Of a stretch of 64,000 bases of DNA, positions 17,253 through 25,293 are shown one piece after another. The stretch comes from Paraburkholderia fungorum. GTDB taxonomy: Bacteria > Pseudomonadota > Gammaproteobacteria > Burkholderiales > Burkholderiaceae. Below the pieces are notes generated by a model. That model did not search any database and was not told where the DNA came from. It worked only from the letters and a program-made list of their open reading frames with translations. Every line of letters begins with the position of its first letter. Within the stretch, counting starts at the first letter, position 1. A program made the position numbers and the translations under genes. The stretch spans positions 372,001 through 436,000 of the forward strand of contig NZ_CADFGE010000001.1 in assembly GCF_902833645.1 (NCBI RefSeq). Reading direction: 5' to 3'.

Positions 17253-18187
17253 ATGTGCCTGTGGACTCGTTGAGCGACCTGGTTGTCGAACGTGTGGGTT
17301 TCGGCATCTTCGTGCTCGATCGCGAGATGAACGTGCTGATGTGGAACCGCTTCATGCAGGACCACAGCGGGTTGTCGCAGGAACAGGTGGTCGGCAAATC
17401 GCTGTTTACGCATTTTCCGGAATTGCCGCGCGTGTGGCTGTCGCGCAAGATCGAAAGCGTATTTCAGCTCGGCAGCTTCGCGTTCAGTTCGTGGGAGCAG
17501 CGCCCCTATCTCTTCAAGTTCGACCACGACCGGCCGATTACCGGCGGCGTCGATTTCATGCAGCAGGACCTCACGTTCATGCCGCTCATGCGCGATCGCG
17601 AGGTGGTGGCCGTGTGCGTGACGATCTCCGATGTCACGCACGTCAGCATCGTGCAGCGCGAACGGGAAGAAGCGGTAGCCAAGTTGCAGGAATACGCGGA
17701 CCGCGACGGGTTGACGGGGATCGCCAACCGGCGTTACTTCGAAGCGCGCCTGCGCGATGAATACACGCGCTGGCAGCGCTATGGCGGCGAGATGTCCGTC
17801 CTGCTGTTCGATCTCGACCACTTCAAGAAAATCAACGACCAGTTTGGCCACGGGGTCGGCGATACGGTGTTGCGCGTCATGGCGCAGCGCGTCGCCGAAG
17901 TGGTGCGGGCGCAGGATACCTTCGGGCGCTTCGGCGGCGAGGAATTTGCGTTGCTGCTGCCGTGTACGCCGCTCGAAGACGCCATGCGGGTCGCGGAAAA
18001 GATTCGTTGCACGATCGCCGACACGCCGGTCGAAGTCCAGGGCACGAGCGTGCCGGTGACGGCCAGCGTCGGCGGCGCGGCTGCGCGCGTGGGCGTGCCG
18101 GCGTACGACGTGCTCATCAACGAAGCCGACGCGGCGCTCTATAGTGCGAAACGACAGGGACGCAACCGCTCGGTGGCTTTCTCCTGA
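17249..18187 (+). CDS. Diguanylate cyclase with N-terminal PAS domain
   Basis: The 312-residue protein starts at ATG 17249 in an ATGA overlap with the CheC-like gene. A PAS domain covers about residues 10-135 (VERVGFGIFVLDREMNVLMWN). The GGDEF domain follows, with DGLTGIANRRYFE and active site GGEEF at 229-233. An RxxD inhibitory site (RAQD, 220-223) lies five residues before it. It should make cyclic di-GMP with product inhibition. No EAL domain. Confidence 0.92.
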   Translation: MNVPVDSLSDLVVERVGFGIFVLDREMNVLMWNRFMQDHSGLSQEQVVGKSLFTHFPELPRVWLSRKIESVFQLGSFAFSSWEQRPYLFKFDHDRPITGGVDFMQQDLTFMPLMRDREVVAVCVTISDVTHVSIVQREREEAVAKLQEYADRDGLTGIANRRYFEARLRDEYTRWQRYGGEMSVLLFDLDHFKKINDQFGHGVGDTVLRVMAQRVAEVVRAQDTFGRFGGEEFALLLPCTPLEDAMRVAEKIRCTIADTPVEVQGTSVPVTASVGGAAARVGVPAYDVLINEADAALYSAKRQGRNRSVAFS

Positions 18188-18304
18188 GTTTTCCGGCCAT
18201 GCCGGCGCGAGGCGCCTGGCGGGAAGGCCTGCCACCAGGCGTCCCCGGCCGCTCTTCCGGCCCCTTATTCGCCCCGGAAACTGCGGCATCTCACAAACGT
18301 TGTT

Positions 18305-18310
18305 ATACTT
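18305..18310 (+). promoter_or_regulatory. Possible -10 element upstream of hpnD
   Basis: TATACT in the 249-bp gap before hpnD. No good -35 is visible 17 bp upstream, so this is weak. Confidence 0.3.
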
Positions 18311-18436
18311 TTCGCCGTTTCCGGCATCCCTGCCGGGTGTTTCGCGCGTGTCCGCGCGCGCGGGCCATCTGCGTTGCGCAGTAGGCATTAAAACTTCTTG
18401 AACGCCTTTCAGCGGGCGCCTCCAGCGGAGATCGTC

Positions 18437-19285
18437 TTGGCTGTTTCCAATCTTGTCGTGGACGATACAGAAATCGACGCCGCTGCCGCCACGTCCGGCA
18501 GCTCGTTTTATCTTGCGATGCGCATCCTGCCGGCCGCGCAGCGCGATGCGATGTATCAGGTCTACGCCTTTTGCCGCGCTGTCGACGATATCGCCGACAG
18601 CGATCTGCCGCGCGCCGAACGCGCCGCCGCGCTCGAGCGCTGGCGCGCCGACATCGACGCGTGCTATGCCGGCGCACCGCGCGCGTCGTTGCGCGCGCTG
18701 ACGCGGCACATTCATACGTTTCACCTGCAACGCGAAGATTTTCACGCGATGATCGACGGCATGGCGATGGATGCCGCCGCCGACATTTGCGCCCCCGACG
18801 AGGCTACGCTCGACCTGTACTGCGACCGGGTCGCCAGTGCGGCGGGCCGTCTATCGGTGAGGATATTCGGGATGCAGGAAGAGCCGGGCCATCTGCTCGC
18901 GCATCATCTGGGCCGTGCGCTGCAACTGACCAATATCCTGCGCGACATCGACGAAGACGCCGGCATCAACCGCTGCTACCTGCCGCACGAATTGCTGGCG
19001 CGCGAAGGCATCGCTGTGACGAGCCCCACGCAGATCGCCGACGATCCGTCGCTGCCGCGTGTTTGCGCCACGCTCGCTGAGCGGGCCAAGGAACATTTCG
19101 CCGCTTCCGACGCGATCATGGATCGCGAGCCGCGCAACCACGTGCGTGCGCCGCGCATCATGTCGGGGGTCTATCGCGTGCTGCTCGAACGAACGCTCGA
19201 GCGCGGTTTCGATATTCCGCGTACGAAGGTCAGCAAGCCGAAACTGCGCATGCTGTGGATCGTCGCGCGTTACGCGCTCTTCTGA
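18437..19285 (+). CDS. hpnD: Squalene synthase subunit HpnD (presqualene diphosphate synthase)
   Basis: The 282-residue trans-isoprenyl diphosphate synthase fold has two Asp-rich motifs: VDDIADSD and ILRDIDEDAG. HpnD condenses two farnesyl diphosphates to presqualene diphosphate for hopanoids. TTG 18437 is chosen for GGAG 6 bases upstream; an in-frame TTG at 18398 is an alternative. It leads the operon hpnD-hpnE-shc-hpnG. The codons for LSVRIFG (GTG AGG ATA TTC GGG) contain an iteron-like 16-mer at 18856-18871. Confidence 0.93.
   Translation: MAVSNLVVDDTEIDAAAATSGSSFYLAMRILPAAQRDAMYQVYAFCRAVDDIADSDLPRAERAAALERWRADIDACYAGAPRASLRALTRHIHTFHLQREDFHAMIDGMAMDAAADICAPDEATLDLYCDRVASAAGRLSVRIFGMQEEPGHLLAHHLGRALQLTNILRDIDEDAGINRCYLPHELLAREGIAVTSPTQIADDPSLPRVCATLAERAKEHFAASDAIMDREPRNHVRAPRIMSGVYRVLLERTLERGFDIPRTKVSKPKLRMLWIVARYALF
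18856..18871 (+). promoter_or_regulatory. Iteron-like sequence embedded in hpnD
   Basis: GGTGAGGATATTCGGG differs by one base from the origin iteron core at 223-238 (GGTGAGGATATACGGG) and by two from the main iteron core. It is in the same strand as the origin iterons and uses codons AGG and ATA, both rare in high-GC Burkholderia genes. A RepA-binding role is inferred only. Confidence 0.5.
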
Positions 19286-19289
19286 GCTG

Positions 19290-20561
19290 ATGCCGAAGCT
19301 CATCCATGTGATTGGCGCCGGCCTCGCCGGCCTGGCCGCAGCGGTGCAATTGCAGCGCCGCGGTGCGCAAGTCGTGCTGCATGAGGCGGCGTCCGAGGCT
19401 GGCGGCCGTTGCCGTTCGTATTACGACGCCCAACTGGGCGCGACCCTCGATAGCGGCAATCACATGGTGCTGTCGGGCAATACCGCCACGCTCAACTACG
19501 TGCGCGCGATCGGCGCCGCCGACGAACTGGTCGGCCCGGCCCAGCCCGACTATCCGTTCGTGGATCTCGCGACGCAGGCGCGCTGGATCGTACGCATGTC
19601 GCCGGGCCTGCTGCCCTGGTGGATCTTCGACGCGAACGCGCGTGTGCCCAATACCGGCCCGAGCGACTATCTGACGCTGCTGCCGCTGCTGTTCGCGAAG
19701 CCCGCGCGCACTGTCGCGCAGACCATGCGTTGCAATGGTCCGCTGTGGGACCGTCTGCTGCGGCCGCTGTTTCTCGCAATGCTCAATGTCGAGCCGCGTG
19801 AGGCGTCGGCGGAGCTGACGGGTGCGATGGTCAGGGAAACGCTCGTTGCCGGCGGTCTCGCGTGCCGGCCGCTGATAGCGCGCAATGGTTTGAGCAGTGC
19901 GTTTGTCGACCCGGCGCTGCGTCTGTTGCAGCATGGCGGCGCGGCAATCCGGCTCGGCTCGCGTCTGCAGGATATGGTGTTTGCCGACACCGGCCCGGCG
20001 CGTGTCTCGGCACTGAATTTCGCGGACGAAAGCATCGCGCTCGACGCGAACCAGGCCGTGGTGCTCGCGGTGCCGCCGGACGTTGCCCAGACGCTCGTGC
20101 CCGGCTTGCGCTCGCCCGCTCGCTTCGCGGCAAACGTCAGTGTGCATTTTGCCGTCGAGCCGCCGTTCGGTATGGCGCCGGTCACGGGGCTGCTCAATGC
20201 AACGGCCACCTGGCTGTTCGCCTTCGAGGGCCGCGTGTCGGTCACCGTGAACGCCGCCGAGCGTCTGCTCGACACACCGCACGAAGCGCTCGCCAAAACC
20301 GTCTGGGCCGAAGTGGCTCAGGCCGCCAATCTGCCGGTCGAGCCACTGCCGGCCTGGCAGGTCGTGACGGAACCACGCGCGATGTTTGCCGCTTTGCCGG
20401 ATCAGGAAACGCTGCGCCCCGGCACGCGCACTCGCTGGAACAATTTGATGCTCGCGGGCGACTGGACGGCTACCGGCCTGCCCGCGACGATCGAAGGGGC
20501 GATCCGCTCCGGCCAGAAGGCCGCGGACACGCTGCTGAATCAACCGATGGAACGCCGATGA
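19290..20561 (+). CDS. hpnE: Hydroxysqualene dehydroxylase HpnE
   Basis: The 423-residue FAD-dependent amine-oxidase-like protein has an N-terminal dinucleotide motif, HVIGAGLAGLAAAVQL, and a C-terminal FAD segment, LAGDWTATGLPATIEGAIRSG. HpnE converts hydroxysqualene, formed by HpnC from presqualene diphosphate, to squalene. It starts at ATG 19290, four bases after the hpnD stop; a longer upstream frame inside hpnD is not supported. Its stop overlaps the shc start (ATGA). Confidence 0.93.
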   Translation: MPKLIHVIGAGLAGLAAAVQLQRRGAQVVLHEAASEAGGRCRSYYDAQLGATLDSGNHMVLSGNTATLNYVRAIGAADELVGPAQPDYPFVDLATQARWIVRMSPGLLPWWIFDANARVPNTGPSDYLTLLPLLFAKPARTVAQTMRCNGPLWDRLLRPLFLAMLNVEPREASAELTGAMVRETLVAGGLACRPLIARNGLSSAFVDPALRLLQHGGAAIRLGSRLQDMVFADTGPARVSALNFADESIALDANQAVVLAVPPDVAQTLVPGLRSPARFAANVSVHFAVEPPFGMAPVTGLLNATATWLFAFEGRVSVTVNAAERLLDTPHEALAKTVWAEVAQAANLPVEPLPAWQVVTEPRAMFAALPDQETLRPGTRTRWNNLMLAGDWTATGLPATIEGAIRSGQKAADTLLNQPMERR

Positions 20562-22606
20562 ACGACTTATCTCAAGCTCAGCCGCTGGACGCCGTCCTGC
20601 CTGGATTCGCCGAGGCGGCGCCGAATGTGCCGAACCTGATGCCGGATGCCGCATCCGCTACCGCGTCGCAAGCGGTCGCAACGTCGCTCGATGCCGCGAT
20701 CACGCGCGCCACCGACGCAATCCTCGCCGCGCAGAATCCGGACGGCCACTGGGTCTACGAACTCGAAGCCGACGCGACGATTCCCGCCGAATACGTGCTC
20801 CTCGTCCACTATCTCGGTGAGACGCCGAACCTGGAACTGGAGCAGAAGATCGCCCGCTATCTGCGCCGCATCCAGATGGCGGACGGCGGCTGGCCGCTCT
20901 TCACCGACGGCGCGCTCGATATCAGCGCCAGCGTGAAGGCGTACTTCGCACTGAAAATGATCGGCGACTCGCCGGATGCCGAGCACATGGTTCGCGCTCG
21001 CGAAGCGATTCTGGCGAACGGCGGCGCGGAAACGGTGAACGTGTTCACGCGGATTCTGCTTGCGCTGTTCGGCGTGGTGTCCTGGCGCGCCGTGCCGATG
21101 ATGCCCGTGGAAATCATGCTGTTGCCGTCGTGGTTCCCGTTCCATCTGTCGAAGGTGTCGTACTGGGCGCGTACGGTGATCGTGCCGCTGCTGGTGCTGA
21201 ACGCGAAGCGGCCGGTGGCGCGCAATCCCCGTCGGGTGCGTATCGACGAGCTGTTCCGCGGCGCGCCGGTGAACACCGGCATGCGTGAGCGGGCGCCGCA
21301 TCAGCATCAGGGCTGGTTCCGCTTCTTCAGCGGGGTGGACGTCATGTTGCGTATGGTCGACGGCCTGTTCCCCAAGGTGACGCGCGAGCGCTCGGTGCGC
21401 GAAGCCGTGCGCTTTGTCGACGAACGGCTGAACGGTGAAGACGGCCTCGGCGCGATTTTCCCGGCCATGGCCAACTCGGTGATGATGTACGACGTGCTCG
21501 GCTACCCGGCAGATCATCCGAACCGCGCGATTGCACGCCAGTCGATCGAAAAGCTGCTGGTTATCAAGGATGACGAAGCATATTGTCAGCCCTGTCTGTC
21601 GCCGGTATGGGATACCTCGCTCGTGGCGCACGCGCTGCTCGAAACCGGCGAAGCGCATGCCGAGCAAGCGGCTGAACGCGGGCTCGCATGGCTGCGTCCG
21701 CTGCAGATTCTCGACGTGCGCGGCGACTGGATCTCGCGCCGTCCGAATGTGCGTCCCGGCGGCTGGGCGTTCCAGTACAACAACGCACACTATCCGGACG
21801 TCGACGATACGGCGGTCGTGGCGATGGCAATGCAGCGCTCGGCGGCGCTGACGCAATCGGATGTGGATCGCGAAGCCATTGCGCGGGCGCGCGAATGGGT
21901 GGTCGGCATGCAAAGCAGCGACGGCGGCTGGGGTGCGTTCGAACCGGAAAACACGCAGTACTACCTGAACAACATTCCGTTCTCCGATCATGGCGCGCTG
22001 CTCGACCCGCCAACCGCGGATGTCTCCGGCCGCTGCCTGTCGATGCTCGCGCAACTCGGCGAATTTCCGAAGACCAGCGAACCGGCGCAGCGCGCGCTCG
22101 ATTACATGCTGAAGGAACAGGAAGCGGACGGCAGCTGGTACGGACGCTGGGGCCTTAACTACATCTACGGCACGTGGACCGCGCTGTGTTCGCTGAACGC
22201 CGCCGGTTTGCCGCACGACGACCCGCGCATGAAGCGCGCCGCGCAGTGGCTTCTGTCGATCCAGAACGAGGACGGCGGCTGGGGTGAGGGCGGCGAGAGC
22301 TACAAGCTCGACTATCGCGGCTACGAGCGCGCGCCGAGCACCGCTTCGCAAACCGCGTGGGCGCTGATGGGCCTGATGGCGGCGGGCGAGGTCAATCACG
22401 AGGCGGTGGCGCGCGGCGTCGCGTATTTGCAGCGCGAACAGCGCGAGCATGGCCTTTGGGACGAAACGCGCTTCACGGCGACGGGGTTCCCGCGCGTGTT
22501 CTATCTGCGTTATCACGGCTATCGCAAGTTCTTCCCGTTGTGGGCGCTGGCCCGTTTCCGTCATCTGAAACGCAACGGGCTGACGCGCGTCGCGGTCGGG
22601 ATGTAA
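20558..22606 (+). CDS. shc: Squalene-hopene cyclase
   Basis: The 682-residue membrane-associated cyclase turns squalene into hopene/hopanol. The catalytic DxDD motif is D414-V-D-D417. QW-type repeats are abundant: QNPDGHWVYELEAD, QMADGGWPLF, QSSDGGWGAFEP, QEADGSWYGRWG and QNEDGGWGEGGES. ATG 20558 overlaps the hpnE stop. Length fits bacterial cyclases of 630-720 residues; an N-terminal Ala-rich extension of about 40 residues precedes the first domain. Confidence 0.96.
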   Translation: MNDLSQAQPLDAVLPGFAEAAPNVPNLMPDAASATASQAVATSLDAAITRATDAILAAQNPDGHWVYELEADATIPAEYVLLVHYLGETPNLELEQKIARYLRRIQMADGGWPLFTDGALDISASVKAYFALKMIGDSPDAEHMVRAREAILANGGAETVNVFTRILLALFGVVSWRAVPMMPVEIMLLPSWFPFHLSKVSYWARTVIVPLLVLNAKRPVARNPRRVRIDELFRGAPVNTGMRERAPHQHQGWFRFFSGVDVMLRMVDGLFPKVTRERSVREAVRFVDERLNGEDGLGAIFPAMANSVMMYDVLGYPADHPNRAIARQSIEKLLVIKDDEAYCQPCLSPVWDTSLVAHALLETGEAHAEQAAERGLAWLRPLQILDVRGDWISRRPNVRPGGWAFQYNNAHYPDVDDTAVVAMAMQRSAALTQSDVDREAIARAREWVVGMQSSDGGWGAFEPENTQYYLNNIPFSDHGALLDPPTADVSGRCLSMLAQLGEFPKTSEPAQRALDYMLKEQEADGSWYGRWGLNYIYGTWTALCSLNAAGLPHDDPRMKRAAQWLLSIQNEDGGWGEGGESYKLDYRGYERAPSTASQTAWALMGLMAAGEVNHEAVARGVAYLQREQREHGLWDETRFTATGFPRVFYLRYHGYRKFFPLWALARFRHLKRNGLTRVAVGM

Positions 22607-22609
22607 CGG

Positions 22610-23341
22610 ATGACGTTTTCGACCACGCCGGCAGCCGGTATCGGCCACGGCGCGTTGCCGGTGATCGTGGTGACGGGGATGGCGTTCGAGGCGCGCATCG
22701 CGCGCGGCAACGGTGTCGAGGTGGTCTACGCGGCGCGCGCCGATCTGCTTGAGCGGGCGTTGAGTGCAGCGGTCGCGCGCGGTTGCTCGGGGATTGTCAG
22801 TTTCGGCACGGCGGGTGGTTTGGCGCCCGATCTGGCGCCGGGCACGCTGATCGTTGCGGAGGCTGTCGAGGGACCATTTGGGCGGCTCGAGACTGACCGG
22901 CCATGGGCCGACAGGCTCGCCGCCGCATTATCGACGGGACCGCTCGCGGCACGTTTGCGACGCGGCCTGATGGCGGCGGTGACCGCGCCTTTAGTCAGCG
23001 CTGACGACAAGGGCGTGCTGCATCGCTCGACGGGCGCTTTGGCCGTCGACATGGAATCGCACATTGCCGGCGCCACGGCCGCCGCGCATGGGCTGCCTTT
23101 TGCGGTGTGCCGCGCGATTGTCGATCCGGCGTGGCGGACCCTGCCTTCGGCTGCAACGGCGGGCTTGCGCGACGACGGCACGACTGCGTTAGGGCCGATT
23201 TTGCGGGAGCTGCTGCGGCAGCCGTCGCAGATCGGAGCGCTGATTCAGGTCGCGGTCGATGCGCGGGCGGCGCGGACCTCGCTGGTGCAGGCGCGGCATG
23301 CGATGGGCGAGGCGGGGGTTTTGCGGTTTGGGGTTGCTTGA
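22610..23341 (+). CDS. hpnG: Hopanoid-associated phosphorylase HpnG
   Basis: The 243-residue protein of the purine nucleoside phosphorylase / MTA-SAH nucleosidase superfamily shows the segments GCSGIVSFGTAGGLAPDLAPG and VDMESHIAGATAAAHGLPFA. HpnG removes adenine from adenosylhopane made by HpnH, giving (phospho)ribosylhopane. It starts three bases after shc, which supports one operon. Confidence 0.92.
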   Translation: MTFSTTPAAGIGHGALPVIVVTGMAFEARIARGNGVEVVYAARADLLERALSAAVARGCSGIVSFGTAGGLAPDLAPGTLIVAEAVEGPFGRLETDRPWADRLAAALSTGPLAARLRRGLMAAVTAPLVSADDKGVLHRSTGALAVDMESHIAGATAAAHGLPFAVCRAIVDPAWRTLPSAATAGLRDDGTTALGPILRELLRQPSQIGALIQVAVDARAARTSLVQARHAMGEAGVLRFGVA

Positions 23342-23396
23342 GGGGTGCCGTTTGCGGTGGCTGCGGTGCCGCTCTTCGCTGGTAATTCAGTGTCTG

Positions 23397-23424
23397 TTGA
23401 AATACTAGGGGAAACCCTTATATT
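23397..23424 (+). promoter_or_regulatory. Promoter before the thioesterase gene
   Basis: TTGAAA (23397-23402), a 16-bp spacer, then TATATT (23419-23424) resemble a sigma-70 promoter in an AT-rich patch between hpnG and the thioesterase, suggesting separate transcription of the latter. Confidence 0.55.
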
Positions 23425-23497
23425 TGGTACAATGTCAGTGTTAACCCTAGGTTCGGGCGCCAGTCCAACCTTGGTGCCTTCAGACACGGAGTACCAG

Positions 23498-23974
23498 ATG
23501 AATTTTCATACCAGGAAGTGGGTCAAGCCCGAAGATCTCAACCCCAACGGTACGCTGTTCGGTGGCAGCCTCCTGCGCTGGATCGACGAAGAAGCCGCTA
23601 TCTATGCAATCTGTCAGCTCGACAACCAGCGGGTTGTGACCAAGTTCATGTCCGAGATTAATTTTGTCAGCTCCGCGAGGCAGGGAGACATCATTGAACT
23701 CGGGATGACGGCTACGCATTTTGGTCGTACGTCTATTACGCTTCGGTGCGAAGTGCGCAACAAGATTACCCGGAAGAGTATTTTGACCGTCGAGAAGATG
23801 GTGTTCGTTAATCTCGATGAGAAGGGTGAGCCGGCGCCTCATGGGCGAACGCAGATTCGGTATGCGGATGAGGCGTTTGCCAGGTATCAGGGGGCGTCTT
23901 TGCCTTTGCAGGCTGCGGCTGGCTCTGATGATGAGGTTGGCGCTGCGCGGGCTGAGGTTGAGAGTCTGCATTAA
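23498..23974 (+). CDS. Acyl-CoA thioesterase, hot-dog fold
   Basis: The 158-residue hot-dog protein resembles YciA/acyl-CoA hydrolases. Key segments are NPNGTLFGGSLLRWIDEEAAI and FVSSARQGDIIELGM. It hydrolyses acyl-CoA to free acid and CoA; the substrate is unknown. ATG 23498 gives the usual family start near MNFHTRKWVKPEDLN. It follows the hpnG gene by 156 bp with its own promoter, so a link to hopanoids is only positional. Confidence 0.88.
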   Translation: MNFHTRKWVKPEDLNPNGTLFGGSLLRWIDEEAAIYAICQLDNQRVVTKFMSEINFVSSARQGDIIELGMTATHFGRTSITLRCEVRNKITRKSILTVEKMVFVNLDEKGEPAPHGRTQIRYADEAFARYQGASLPLQAAAGSDDEVGAARAEVESLH

Positions 23975-24046
23975 GGTTTGTTTTTTTTGCCTTTCCTTAT
24001 TGTGTTAGTTAGTGGTTTATTAGCGTTGCCCCTGTGCGGGGCGGCA

Positions 24047-24081
24047 CCTACTTTTCTTTGCCGGCCGCAAAGAAAAGTAGG
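24047..24081. repeat. Palindromic extragenic element, 15-bp arms
   Basis: CCTACTTTTCTTTGC at 24047-24061 and its exact inverse GCAAAGAAAAGTAGG at 24067-24081 flank CGGCC. From memory this type of element (CTTTGCCGGCCGCAAAG) recurs many times between genes in Paraburkholderia genomes. Confidence 0.8.
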
Positions 24082-24267
24082 CAAAAGAAAGCGGCTCAAA
24101 CCGCTAATTATTAAGCGGGTCCCCCGCGCAGCCACGGTAGTGGTGCATCTGGAATCTGTCTCCTCGCACACTCCGCCTCAGTGACAAGGCCGTCATACTT
24201 CCGGCGGCGCTTCGCGCGCCGACGCGGTACTTCTTGAAACCATCCCGTCTTCTTCGGTCTGCTTTTC

Positions 24268-24290
24268 TTTGGAGCGCAGTGCGCTCCAAA
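24268..24290. repeat. Perfect dyad after mlaA
   Basis: TTTGGAGCGCA and TGCGCTCCAAA, 11-bp arms around a single G. It lies 17 bp beyond the mlaA stop on the minus strand. It could end that transcript, though no U tract follows. Confidence 0.6.
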
Positions 24291-24307
24291 GCGTCTGATT
24301 TGATTCC

Positions 24308-25291
24308 TTACTGCGGTGCTGGTGCTGGCTCCGGCAGCTTCTTGCCCGTGGGCGCGGGTTGGGCGGTCGGTGCCGCAGGCACCGCGCTCGACGCGGCCGC
24401 TGGGGCGCTCGGTGTGTCGCCCGGGTCCGTGTAGTTCGGTACGCCCGCCGGGGCGCCTGTGGCGCTTCCTGACGCGGCGTTCGGGGCCTCAGCGGCGTCG
24501 CCTGGGTCCGTGTAGTCGGGCACGCCGGTCGCTGCGCCCGAAGCGCCCTTGGCGGGCGCGGCTGCGCCGGAGTTGCCGCCCTCGTCGTCGTAGTTCGGGA
24601 GCGGTGCGGCGTTGTCGCTCGTGCCGCGCAGCCGCGCTTTGCGTTGCTGCGTATAGGCGTCGCGGACGAATGAATACTTGTCCAGCGCAGCCTGCTCCAG
24701 CAGGCTGGATGCCCCCAGCAAGTCGGAACGTACGCTCACGAATTGCAGCACGTACAGCGGATTGCGTACCGCCGGCTCGATGTAGTTCAGCGGGTTGAAC
24801 TTCACATCCACCACCAGACCCATGCTGTCACGCACCGTGCTTGGACCAAATAGCGGCAGCACAAGGTACGGGCCCGATGGGATGCCCCAGTGGCCCAGCG
24901 TCAGACCAAAGTCCTGGTGGTGCTTCGGCAAGCCGGCCGGCGTCGCCCAGTCGAGCAGGCCGCCGAGGCCGAAGGTCGAGTTGAACGCGAAGCGCACGAT
25001 GTCTTCCGTCGCGTCCGTGATCTTCAATTGCAACAGGTTGTTGGCGGCGTTGGTCAGGTCGCCCAGATTCGAGAAGAAGTTGCTGACCGCGGTGCGCAAG
25101 GGCTGCGGCGTCACTTTCTGGTATCCCTTGGCGACCGGAACGGCGACGAAGCGGTCCAAACCGTCGTTGAACTTGAAAATCACGCGGTTGGCCGGCTCGA
25201 ACGGGTCGCCCGGTTTGCGGTCGGGCCCGGTCGCGCAACCAGAGATCAGCCCGGTGGCGGCGAGCGCCAGCACGGTGGTTCGCAGCTTCAT
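24308..25291 (-). CDS. mlaA: MlaA/VacJ-family outer-membrane lipoprotein
   Basis: The 327-residue lipoprotein starts at ATG 25291 with AAAGGAA upstream. It has a signal peptide with lipobox LISGC (Cys at about 21). The MlaA core, with segments DPFEPANRVIFKFNDGLDRF and GPSTVRDSMG, is followed by an Ala/Pro-rich tail holding the repeated phrase V-P-(D/N)-Y-T-D-P-G-D. MlaA removes mislocalised phospholipids from the outer leaflet with the Mla system. Here it follows hpnN by 2 bases, suggesting a lipid-trafficking role coupled to hopanoids. Confidence 0.92.
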   Translation of the reverse strand: MKLRTTVLALAATGLISGCATGPDRKPGDPFEPANRVIFKFNDGLDRFVAVPVAKGYQKVTPQPLRTAVSNFFSNLGDLTNAANNLLQLKITDATEDIVRFAFNSTFGLGGLLDWATPAGLPKHHQDFGLTLGHWGIPSGPYLVLPLFGPSTVRDSMGLVVDVKFNPLNYIEPAVRNPLYVLQFVSVRSDLLGASSLLEQAALDKYSFVRDAYTQQRKARLRGTSDNAAPLPNYDDEGGNSGAAAPAKGASGAATGVPDYTDPGDAAEAPNAASGSATGAPAGVPNYTDPGDTPSAPAAASSAVPAAPTAQPAPTGKKLPEPAPAPQ

Positions 25292-25293
25292 GC

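Larger units (their letters stand above)
23975..24307. other. Intergenic region with two perfect dyads
   Basis: About 330 bp between converging genes. It holds a 15-bp inverted repeat at 24047-24081 and an 11-bp one at 24268-24290, plus a T-rich run just after the thioesterase stop. No gene is supported. Confidence 0.7.

Noticed and set aside
17159..18745. Long antisense frame opposite the GGDEF gene
   Set aside because: High-GC codon bias leaves the opposite strand open; no signals, and the plus-strand gene has clear motifs.
20567..22648. 693-residue antisense frame opposite shc
   Set aside because: Composition is Arg/His-rich as in mirror frames; shc on the plus strand is certain.
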